A stretch of 23,336 bases of DNA from Cudoniella acicularis (taxonomy: Eukaryota; Ascomycota; Leotiomycetes; Helotiales; Helotiaceae): NCBI GenBank assembly GCA_013054445.1, contig JAAMPI010000900.1:1-23336 (forward strand). The letters are read 5' to 3'. Numbering within the stretch: position 1 is the first letter of the stretch; each line of letters opens with the position of its first letter. The notes under the pieces were generated by a model that was not told where the DNA came from, did no database searches, and was given only the letters and a program-made list of their open reading frames with translations. Shown piece by piece: positions 11,301 to 18,715 of the stretch. Both the position numbers and the translations under genes were made by a program.

Positions 11301-11710
11301 TCGGACCCCCAAACGAGATCCTAACCATGCCCAATATAGTCGCCCTCAATCTGCATGCCACCCACGTCACACTTATTGCCTGTTCTGGCGCTATGCAAGA
11401 TTTCTCGCTTTCCGGCGATGAACCCCTCGGTCTCCTCTCCTCCTTCCTGCTTGGCGGCGCCTCGTCCGTTGTCGGTGCGCTCTGGCCAATCCAATCCTCC
11501 ACTGGCCGGCTCTTCACTCGCATATTTTACAACTACTTCCTCCACCATGTAGATAGAACGGAGCTTGGGCCGATAGTGAACCTGGCTATGGCTCTTCAGC
11601 ATACTGTGCTAAAGATTAAGAAACTGCCTGGCACTGAAACGCCGTATCATTGGGCGCCATTTGTGGAATATGGTGTTTGGTTTTGCAGGAGGAAGCCAGG
11701 GAGCTGGTGA
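8307..11710 (+). CDS. TPR-CHAT caspase-like cysteine protease, frame broken at an eight-T run
   Basis: A protein of roughly 1,100 residues if one intron is removed and the frame break is read across. The N-terminal part, from the exon at 8307-8684, has a predicted strand-rich start. A long helical region follows with features of tetratricopeptide repeats (for example LLEHFVKD, LLQLSKTLLDLGDYNTALHALEYA). The C-terminal CHAT domain (10691-11710) shows the expected dyad: His in LLHFHGHG (about 11255-11257) and Cys in LIACSGA (11381-11383). It is followed by LLGGASSVVGALWPI and a final WAPFVEYG, all typical of CHAT. CHAT proteases are caspase/separase relatives that cleave partner proteins. Helical repeats usually do the sensing. 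The reading frame changes at the T run 10673-10680; seven T would give one continuous frame. This is therefore either a recent pseudogene or a sequence error. The start at 8307 is likely; ATG 8319 has a better context (GCCATGG). Confidence 0.85.
8685..8763 (+). other. Intron in the TPR-CHAT gene (predicted)
   Basis: The donor is GTAAGT after codon 126. A branch-like GCTGAT lies near 8723. The acceptor at CTAGAG (8763) keeps the frame and gives VRYFWKLYGDG as the next exon. The nearer acceptor TAG at 8761 would break the frame. The intron is 79 nt, a normal length for filamentous fungi. The exact acceptor is uncertain. Confidence 0.7.
10673..10680 (+). other. Eight-T run at the CHAT frame change
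   Basis: Upstream frame: FVDWISFGISHRRLLFF, then stop at 10699-10701. Downstream frame: FSFSMSRDEMGPIAVLEM and on through the catalytic domain. Removing one T joins them into a hydrophobic strand of the kind expected after the conserved VDW motif. An intron ending at TTCAG (10689) was considered. The near donor GTAGAC (10633) leads straight to a stop, and the donor GTTCGA (10581) is weak and would delete the VDW motif. Confidence 0.75.
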
Positions 11711-11784
11711 TTCCGTCGAGTATCTAGATGCGGAGTGATGGCCCGATTGGTTACGAGCGGATCCAAAATCGTCTTAATAAGAGG

Positions 11785-11792
11785 CTAGTAAG
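11785..11792. repeat. Left 8-bp target duplication (CTAGTAAG)
   Basis: Identical to 12403-12410 at the other side of the hAT-type element. Confidence 0.9.
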
Positions 11793-12402
11793 TAGTGTGT
11801 AAAATTATTTGATTAGTAGGCCCTAACCAAAATCAAATCAAACTTTTTAAGCCCTAATTAAAATCAAATCATGAATATTTGATTTAATTTAATCAGTAAT
11901 TAATTATTTTAGTCACGTGAATATAAAAAATAGAATCTTATATAATTAAGCTTCTTTTTAAGATATAAACACTTTAAATCTGTTTATATACTTATAGGAC
12001 TAAAGTCCCCAAACTAGAAGAATATAGTAACTAAATATTATACTTTTATTTTAACTTAAACTCTCTCTCCTGTCCTCTTCGACCCTTATACAACCTAAGG
12101 CATTAAGGTAATAATAACCCCCCCCCTCTCTTTCTTCTTTATTACCTTCTAGTAAAAGTACTTATATAACTAGAAAATGCTAAATTATTTAATTAAAAGC
12201 CTATAGAATTACATCTAGCTTCGATTTATATAAAGAGTTAAAGAATAATAAAGTAATAAATACTAATCAAACTAATTTAATTTAATTAGTTATTTAAATC
12301 AAATCAAGTAGGTCTTAGAAAGTGTTAATCAAACTCTACTTAAGAATGTTTCATTTGATTTGATTAGTAATTAATTACTTTGATTATTTCTTTGACGCAC
12401 TG
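11793..12402. mobile_element. hAT-type non-autonomous element (MITE), RIP-mutated
   Basis: A 610-bp element flanked by a perfect 8-bp direct repeat, CTAGTAAG (11785-11792 and 12403-12410), the target duplication length of hAT transposons. The right end read inward begins CAGTGCGTCAAAG and the left begins TAGTGTGTAAAA. They are related inverted ends that differ mainly by C/T changes, as RIP would cause. Inside each end are copies of AATCAAATCAAA and its complement, as expected for subterminal transposase sites. There is no open frame, so it must have been moved by a transposase from elsewhere. A C-rich run lies near 12118-12126. Confidence 0.9.
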
Positions 12403-12410
12403 CTAGTAAG
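12403..12410. repeat. Right 8-bp target duplication (CTAGTAAG)
   Basis: Identical to 11785-11792; together they define the edges of the hAT-type element. Confidence 0.9.
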
Positions 12411-12488
12411 TTTGGCAGGGAGCGAGAATGGACACCTCTATTGAAAAACATGGTAGGATAAAAGCGGTGGCTGTGTTCCCGATAAACG

Positions 12489-12675
12489 TGCGTTAGGAAA
12501 ATCTAAAAATAGGCGATAGGGAAAGGACAACTGATTCTAAGGGGCGGCCGGAAACGGATCCCTTTGAGACTCCTTATGGCTCAGGGCTCGGCTTAAGTTA
12601 GAGCAGTGGCTTTTCAAGCCCAAAGATGGAAATAGAGTTTGGTAAGGACAGTTTTCGTGTGAGACTTTAGAGGTA
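12489..12675 (-). repeat. Dispersed repeat, copy B (inverted relative to A)
   Basis: The reverse complement of 12590-12675 matches 6555-6640 without gaps at about 68 of 86 positions. GGATCC with flanking AAAC (12552-12562) and TAGGAAAA (near 12494-12501) match further points of copy A. Copy B lacks about 60 bp of copy A in between. Many of the differences are transitions. Copies A and B point toward each other and enclose the divergent gene pair and the MITE. Confidence 0.7.
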
Positions 12676-12689
12676 GTGCTTCCTATAGA

Positions 12690-13362
12690 CTTGAATACAT
12701 TCTTAGAACATTTGAAAGGCTTACAGTAAAGTTTATAAAGTACTTAAACCTCTTTTAAGGCTACTTCTTTAAGTGTATGTAATTTCTAAACCTCTATCTA
12801 CTCGAGCATGTTTATAAGATTAAAGACGAGCTCGTTGTTATAAAAGAAAAGAAGATTACGTGTGCACTTAATTTTGTGGGTTTTAATAGGGAGGAGTAGA
12901 TATATTTATTTTTCTAACCCTACTCTATTAATTCGCAATGTTGCCCGCTTACGGTTCCAGTCTTTGATATATAAAAATCCCTTCTCTCCTCCACTCCTCC
13001 CCTTTCCCATTCTTCCAGCAAATGAACTCAAAGCAAACCAGCAAGAATGCAAACAAGAAACGAAGCAAAGATATCAGCAAGAAACTCAAGAAATATGACG
13101 AGCGTCGAGTGAATTATAGTTAGTTGAGTCTGGCCTATAGAAGGGGGGCTTCTAAACGCCTATGTGCCCTCTACAAATGCAGCAGGCTCAATTGCCCTCA
13201 GGAATAGGAACTCGAGAGGGGGCTACTACCTATTAAGTTTGAAGTGGGGGTGCGGTTTAATTCTAATCTGGGAAAAGAACGAGGGAGGAGGGAGAGATAG
13301 TGTAAGGAGGGGGAATTCTGTTGTTGAAGCGGTGTTATGTTAGTTAGTTGGCTATTTCATCA
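12690..13362 (+). other. Gene-poor spacer with a promoter-like stretch and a tiny Lys-rich frame
   Basis: Contains TATATAAAAAT (near 12967) followed by about 45 nt rich in C and T and an ATG at 13022. That ATG opens a 33-codon frame rich in Lys and Ser (MNSKQTSKNANKK...) which stops at TAG 13121-13123. The same frame stays open for 27 more codons after that stop. The layout resembles a fungal promoter, leader and first exon, but the product is not recognisable. It may be the start of a decayed gene. The rest shows only AT-rich sequence. Confidence 0.35.
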
Positions 13363-13920
13363 TCATCTGTAGTTAATCTTTTTGTTGGCTTTTCTGAGTT
13401 TCAAACTTCGCTGTTCCATTTCTATACCGAGATGCCCTATATATATAGGTCCTGAGGCACTATAATCGCCATCTAATGTGACCCATACAGAAGGTTCCAG
13501 CGTATACTTACAGCGCATTACCACTGTATTTCTAAGCTTTGCCACCCTAACTGCCACTGTTATATTAGCCTTAGGCACTTTTCCCAACACTTTTGTCGTT
13601 CGGCCGTTCCTAATCTATTTAACTTATCTAACTGCCTCTCATATTTTTAAAACATAAGAAATCCAACCCCCTCCCTCTATTTCCTACTTTCTCTCCTCAC
13701 TTAAGCCTAACGCTACGAACGCTCCTACCTGTGCCTAATACTAACTCAAAAAACTATAGAATATATTTATATACTCGTATTTGTAGTAGTCGTTTTATAC
13801 TTAATTACTACCTAGTTATTTACTTATTTTAAAGATATAAGTAGAGAATAAGTTATTAAAAAGAATTTTTATATTTTTAATTCTCAGCTATTAATTTACT
13901 AATAATTTTTTTTTAACCGG
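13363..13920. other. Stretch without a supportable gene
   Basis: A 75-codon minus-strand frame (13363-13590) is present. Its product has strand-like segments (ANITVAVRVAKL) but no recognisable family and no clear promoter, so I do not call it. From about 13740 to 13920 the sequence is AT-rich with few CpA or TpG, like the RIP-mutated tracts, suggesting a small repeat relic. Confidence 0.4.
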
Positions 13921-13959
13921 ACCGATATATTAACATCATCGATATGGTCTAAGGCAGAA

Positions 13960-15345
13960 ATAAAGCAACAGAACTCTCCCTACCCTATATTAAGAGATGA
14001 GGCGGAGATTATTGTGCTTGGCAATAGCAAAATTAGACTTGTACCGGATCAGGTAACGATAGGTTCGTAGATATCCTAATGCTACTTTTCGGACTATATC
14101 CGACAATCACCCAGGCGGGAAGAGCTATTGACTAGAAATATTCCCCAGAATCTCTGCGGGAGGAGATACTTAGGAAGAGGCTTGATGAATATCCGACCGT
14201 CATACTAAATTAGATGCAGTCGAGGTTCTTCTGTGACAATGATCTCGCGCCCTTTGACACGTTGTCGATATAACGGGTTGATATTTCTACTTGAATAAGT
14301 CGACATCACCCAAAGATGTGATACTAATGTCTCGAGATCTTAGGTCCAGAATTTGCTATCAAGAAATTGCTTATTTGAGGAAGATCGTGAAGTATCAACC
14401 ACGGGTATCCTGGGAGAGAAGTGGCTGTCGGTGTACCAACTTCGTCAACTTCGAGATCTCTGTAGAGTTGCTGGCTTTTCGAGAATGGAGGTGTTTTTAT
14501 TGCGGTTGGCGAAAGAATATTAACAGGTTCGTCTTGTAGTTCGTCTTTTCAGGTCTTGCTTTAAAGGTTTGCTAATAGCTAATAAGGCTCGTGGCTATTC
14601 TAGTAGTTAAACTTTAATCTCACTATCTTTGTTCTAAGGTAGGTTAGTAATCCTAGCCGCTTCTACTCAGGCACTAATTGTAACGTTTGTGGATTACCCG
14701 ATGGTATTCCACGTGTGGGGACGTTGGGGTGGTTGGTAGTATGCACGAGAGTAATAAGTCAAAGTCCCGTTATAGACATTGATTCCAGTTACACGATATC
14801 TCTTAATCAGTTACGGGAATGGGTAGATATTCTCAAGCTTCTACTTCAGTACGGCGCTGATCCCAATTTAAAAATCGGGGTCCAACTGTCACAATTCCGA
14901 TCTGAGGGAAGTGGTGGACACCGTGGAGCATTGGAGTGGATTACAACGCCGATTACGATAGTTCAAAAACGCTCCTTAGCTATAATCCTGATCACCTTGC
15001 AGATTTGGAATCCTTATTTAGGAAAGCCGAGTAGGACCAATTGCCATACCAAAGACCTAGTCAGAACGCTAGGCAACGCAGTCAGATATGGCATGCGATG
15101 GTAAGTTCAAGTGAACCCTAAATACCGTGTTTTGACTGACAAACGAAAAGAGAAGTCGGAAGAAGCAAAACCCATTTCCTGAAGCCGGCCCTGGATCGTA
15201 TGTATACTTCCGCTGTGATACTAGAGAACAAGTATTAAATATATCCTTTGAGGGGGATACCTTAAATTATATAGGTTCGAAGCGCCGCCACAGGGGAAGG
15301 ACTAGTGAGCTTCCGGACACCCCTGGGTCGGACCTGGTTCCCCAC
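13960..15345 (+). pseudogene. Degenerate ankyrin-repeat-type gene
   Basis: Scattered coding-like pieces on the plus strand. One frame near 14067 gives VDILMLLFGLYPTI and then SLREEILRKRLDEYPT, broken by TAG and TAA codons. A second piece (14291-14539) gives ICYQEIAYLRKIV. A third (14715-15104) contains WVDILKLLLQYGADPNLKI, which matches the end of an ankyrin repeat (LLL..GADPN). At its 3' end GTAAGTTC...TGACTGAC...AAAG (about 15101-15149) resembles an intron. After it a frame of about 65 codons runs to TAG near 15346. Stops at Trp- or Gln-like positions and frame changes show the gene is dead. In fungi, ankyrin proteins often carry sensor domains, but no such domain can be seen here. The limits are approximate. 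Confidence 0.5.
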
Positions 15346-15559
15346 TAGGTGTCCGCTGTTATCGGAGAGAGAGAGGGCGGGTATATTAAGGATGTTCACG
15401 ATTAGGCTCGCGGATACACCTATATATCCAGCTATTATTATTATATAATTACCTAAAGCTATATAGTATTTAAGTCGCGTATACGCTTAAATAACTAGTA
15501 TAGATATTACTTAGTCTATCTAGGTCTCTATTATAAAAATATTCTTAAAACTAAAGTAT
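15346..15559. other. AT-rich spacer left of the solo LTR
   Basis: No gene seen. A GGACACC...GGTGTCC inverted pair (about 15314-15353) just to the left could form a 7-bp stem. From about 15410 onward the sequence is AT-rich and poor in CpA/TpG, so it is probably mutated repeat DNA. Confidence 0.4.
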
Positions 15560-15773
15560 TATAACGTTCTGTTGTCACGTGGTATAGCTATATCACGTGA
15601 GGGGGGTTTACTTAGTCTTAGAAGCGTTAAGTAGATCCTGGTAGAATATTATCTTATTACTAAGAGTATGAGTTAAGTACGAAGCTCTAATATAGGAAAA
15701 CTATATAGCTATATAGGTGGTAGTATAGCTAGATCCGTTAGGTAACTAAGTTATATAACGCCAGGTCGTGACA
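15560..15773 (-). mobile_element. Solo LTR (copy 1), RIP-mutated
   Basis: A 214-bp segment flanked by a perfect 5-bp direct repeat AGTAT (15555-15559 and 15774-15778). It aligns along its length with the reverse complement of the solo LTR at 18854-19117, sharing for example GGAAAACTATAT and the ends AACGTTCTG and GTCGTGACA. Compared with that copy it repeatedly has TA where the other has TG or CA, so it has been hit by RIP. The outer bases are TA...CA here and TG...CA in the better copy. No internal retrotransposon region is next to it, so it is a remnant left by recombination between LTRs. Confidence 0.88.
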
Positions 15774-16222
15774 AGTATAGGTAATAATCTAATATTAACT
15801 CACCTAGGCTCACCTAGGCTTGATCGTAAGTAGCGGGTACCTGTTTAATCTATTAGGGGGCGGGTAGCCCGTAGGTAGGAAAGGGGGAAGGGTAACCTAC
15901 CCGCGCTACTCGTAAGTACCTGCCTATATAAAATATATAAGACCCCTTCCCTACCCCCTACTAAAGCGCCTCCTTCGTATACTGTAAACCCTTCTTTATA
16001 CCTTAATTATCTACTTAATTACTAAAATCTATAACCTTAAGTAAAACTAATAGTTATTAACTAAAAATATAAATAATTTATTTATCTATAGATTACCTAT
16101 CTTTATTTATTAATCTATTTAATATATATATATATCGTAAAAGGCTATTAAGAATAGATTAAGGTAATAGATTATAAGAAATATATAAATAAAGTATTCT
16201 CTTCTAATTAATACTTACTATG
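15774..16222. repeat. Repeat-derived stretch with a tandem 10-mer and LTR-like promoter
   Basis: Two tandem copies of CACCTAGGCT (15801-15820) are followed by a GC-richer block with related words (GTAAGTAGCGGGTACCTG, CGTAAGTACCTG). Then comes a TATA-like TATATAAAATATATAAG (near 15926) with C-rich DNA after it. From about 15990 the sequence is AT-rich and depleted of CpA/TpG. It looks like part of another mutated LTR element. No gene is seen. It abuts the 3' end of the HET gene. Confidence 0.45.
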
Positions 16223-18238
16223 TTATATAATATAGAATTTAATGATATTTCTATCCCGAAAACATCGATGCCTTGTCCAGTCCCTAAACCCCCTTTTTTC
16301 CTCCTCCTCAAATCCATCCCGATCATGACACCCCACGTACGCAAATCCCGCAATCTTATGAAAATCAACATCTGCACCACCGTCTTGCACCTTAACCCTG
16401 ACTCCCAAGTCTCTCGGCTCAACAGAGCGAAGCACCGCCGCGCGCACCATCCCAAAGACAATCGCCACCACATCACCCTTTTGAATTCCCGGCGTACTCA
16501 CACCCACAAACCCAGCATCCGTGACGAAGAACGACCTTCCCCGCGTGATTTCCTCCATATACTCGCGCAGCTGATCTACGCCAGCCGCGAAAGCCCCTCC
16601 TCCAGCCTCCCCTTCACCTCCACGAACTCCCATCAACAATTCAAAGCGCTGATTAAACGGCATGCCCTCCCTCAGAAGCTCCGGGCTCGTATTCCGGACG
16701 CCGATGAGTGTACGCCAAAGCGGTTCGTTTTCGCCAGTGCAGTATTTCTTCGCGAGCTTCTCGATATCAGACAGTTGGCTGACGAACGCTCGACCGTCTC
16801 CCTCTATGAAAGGAACGACCTCTATGACTCGCCCAAAAGACATACCGGCTGCCGAGAACGTTGTTAGATTTTCGGAAACACTTTTCTCATTTGGCCAGTT
16901 CCAAGTAGCGTTTACGCAACTTCCGCGCAAGAAGACAGGGGAATGCTCGTTGTTTGGATCAGCCGAGATGGTGAAGTCGGCCACCCATGATGGAAACGGG
17001 ATGTTGAAGGAGCGCCGGTCCCAAAGAAGCCCAAGGAGGGCGATGCCGTCGGGCTCGTGCTGTATAATGTACGCCATTGTCGGCACGAATGTCCACTCTG
17101 GTTCTTGAGAGTAACGGACTGGAATTAGCTCGCGGGCTTGGTCGCTGACTAGACCAAGCATGCCGTAGATCTTGTCTCTGGGGTCGGTGGAGCGCAGATT
17201 CATGGTGCCTTTGAGGATGGTTGCAAATGTTAGCGGCCGCTTTTGGAGGACTAGGGTGCCGCGAGCGTGGGTCAGGAAGTGGTGATAGGTTAGGGGCACG
17301 ACGCGGAGGAGTTCCAATCTTCTCCAGTAAGTCTTTGCTGCGTCTGTTTCGTACTGACATCGTCTCATAACGGCATATCTTGCTAACCAGGAGGATCTGT
17401 TGTTCGAAATATCTTCCTGTAGCTGACTTATAGTAGTATACCTAATGTGCTCGAGAAAGTCTTCTCCATAGCATGCGCGTAAGCATCCGAAAATATAGTT
17501 CTCCGAAACATTTTCAGACTGGGTGATTTTCTGAGCTTGTTGAATCCAGGAGGAACTAAACGTTTCGTTCACAGTAGCAACATACTCGTTTTGATACCTC
17601 TTCGCTATGACTTTCATATTTTCTTCGAAATGGCCCCACGCCGCGATGAAGCCTAGCCAATACACCCAAATATGCCCACAACCAATTCTAGGGTGATTCT
17701 TCCCGAGGACAAACTCCTGGACAACCCAAATCCTAGTGAACCACGGCCGGAATAAGATGTCCATAAATTGGACCTGGAAATCATACGTCTGCCAATACTC
17801 CTTGTCGAACTTCTCGCCGGCAATACTGCGCATCGCCAGATCGCTGTCGTTGGCGGCGGCACCGAGCCAGATGAGCGTCGTGGTTGAGAAGCGGTAGATT
17901 TCACCCATGACTTTTACCTGGTTTTCTCGTTCGCTCATATCGTTTTGGTTAATACATATTGCGTCGACCCAGAGCACGCGGCTGGTGTCTGGGTGGCGGA
18001 GATGCCGGAACGCGATGTCTAGGTTTTGCGTGATGGGCATCTTGAGGTCCTCAACGAGCGCGGGGATAGAGGCTTGATCTTTACCCCAGACGTAGGATAA
18101 GGCTTCGTATGGGGGTGGGTCGGAGAGAGAAATGGTGGTAAGTGTCAGTCGGATGATATCGTTGAATTCACCGGGATGGAGAGTCAAAGTACGAGTCTGC
18201 TTGAGCTTAGATTCGAGTGGGTGATAGATGTGGGCCAT
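16223..18238 (-). CDS. HET-domain protein (heterokaryon-incompatibility family)
   Basis: A 671-residue frame without introns. The N-terminal half is a clear HET domain: YEALSYVWG (44-52), LWVDAICINQND (89-100) with ERENQVKVMGEIY after it, TTLIWLG (about 120-126) and RPWFTRIWVVQEFVLG (about 164-179). The rest is the usual HET-protein body, with TDPRDKIYGMLGL and near the end GRSFFVTDAGFVGVS and KGDVVAIVFG. HET proteins trigger cell death after fusion of unlike hyphae; which signal this one reads is unknown. The start at 18238 gives the usual short lead before the domain. The last 25 or so residues are unusual, because the frame runs through an A/G run (about 16295-16305) and ends in AT-rich, repeat-like DNA. 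A one-base shift there would give GGLGTGQGIDVF instead, closer to a normal ending. It is probably functional in its main domain. Confidence 0.93.
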   Translation of the reverse strand: MAHIYHPLESKLKQTRTLTLHPGEFNDIIRLTLTTISLSDPPPYEALSYVWGKDQASIPALVEDLKMPITQNLDIAFRHLRHPDTSRVLWVDAICINQNDMSERENQVKVMGEIYRFSTTTLIWLGAAANDSDLAMRSIAGEKFDKEYWQTYDFQVQFMDILFRPWFTRIWVVQEFVLGKNHPRIGCGHIWVYWLGFIAAWGHFEENMKVIAKRYQNEYVATVNETFSSSWIQQAQKITQSENVSENYIFGCLRACYGEDFLEHIRYTTISQLQEDISNNRSSWLARYAVMRRCQYETDAAKTYWRRLELLRVVPLTYHHFLTHARGTLVLQKRPLTFATILKGTMNLRSTDPRDKIYGMLGLVSDQARELIPVRYSQEPEWTFVPTMAYIIQHEPDGIALLGLLWDRRSFNIPFPSWVADFTISADPNNEHSPVFLRGSCVNATWNWPNEKSVSENLTTFSAAGMSFGRVIEVVPFIEGDGRAFVSQLSDIEKLAKKYCTGENEPLWRTLIGVRNTSPELLREGMPFNQRFELLMGVRGGEGEAGGGAFAAGVDQLREYMEEITRGRSFFVTDAGFVGVSTPGIQKGDVVAIVFGMVRAAVLRSVEPRDLGVRVKVQDGGADVDFHKIAGFAYVGCHDRDGFEEEEKRGFRDWTRHRCFRDRNIIKFYII

Positions 18239-18715
18239 TTTGCAGCTGTAATTGCGTGCTCAAGTGTCCTTAGACTATAAATATCGTGGATAGTGAGGTT
18301 AGAATTTAATTACCATGGAATTCTGCGACGAGGCTTTAGCCTTACAAAATCGACTGCCAAAGCTGGACTTAGGCATTTATCGGTCTAATCTGAGCAGATA
18401 GTGGGCTTTTTTGAGCACGGTCTGAGCACCATGTTGTGAGGCGCTTTGAGACGCATCACTTGGGAAGTGGTGGCTTGGGGCTGATATCAAATGAAATACT
18501 TGATTTGCAGGTAGAACGGGAATTTGCGTGCGCCATTTTTAGGTAGCAAATAAAATCGCAAGAACAATAAGCGGAATTAGTGTAACCCTCCCACCCAGAA
18601 TTTTTATAATTGGTTAAAGGGAAAACTATGTCTTAGTTAACATTTACCTAACACCACCACACCCGCAATCTTCTCAATCTTTTAAATTTTTAGGAAGCGA
18701 GCTGTTCGAAGCGTA
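18239..18715. promoter_or_regulatory. Region between the HET gene and the surface-protein pseudogene
   Basis: This should hold the promoters of two divergent genes. Most of it near the HET gene is occupied by repeat copy C. TATAAATA lies at about 18277-18284, some 40 bp upstream of the HET ATG and readable on either strand as a TATA-like site. The right part (18520-18715) is unremarkable. Confidence 0.45.
18309..18429 (+). repeat. Dispersed repeat, copy C
   Basis: Aligns without gaps over 121 bp with copy A (6553-6673) at about 76 positions. The strongest part is the right end, with TGAGCA words and CTGAGCAC. It lies 70-190 bp upstream of the HET start codon, in the same orientation as copy A. 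The divergence is high, so the copy is old. Confidence 0.6.

Noticed and set aside
13363..13590. 75-codon minus-strand frame
   Set aside because: No recognisable domain, no promoter signs, and next to RIP-like DNA; not enough to call a gene.
15300..15360. Possible tRNA gene (GGTTCCCC and a 7-bp inverted pair)
   Set aside because: No A-box, no proper 5-bp T stem with 7-base loop, and no anticodon arm could be drawn.
16220..17108. Plus-strand frames of 148 and 215 codons
   Set aside because: They lie opposite the HET gene, whose motifs are unmistakable.
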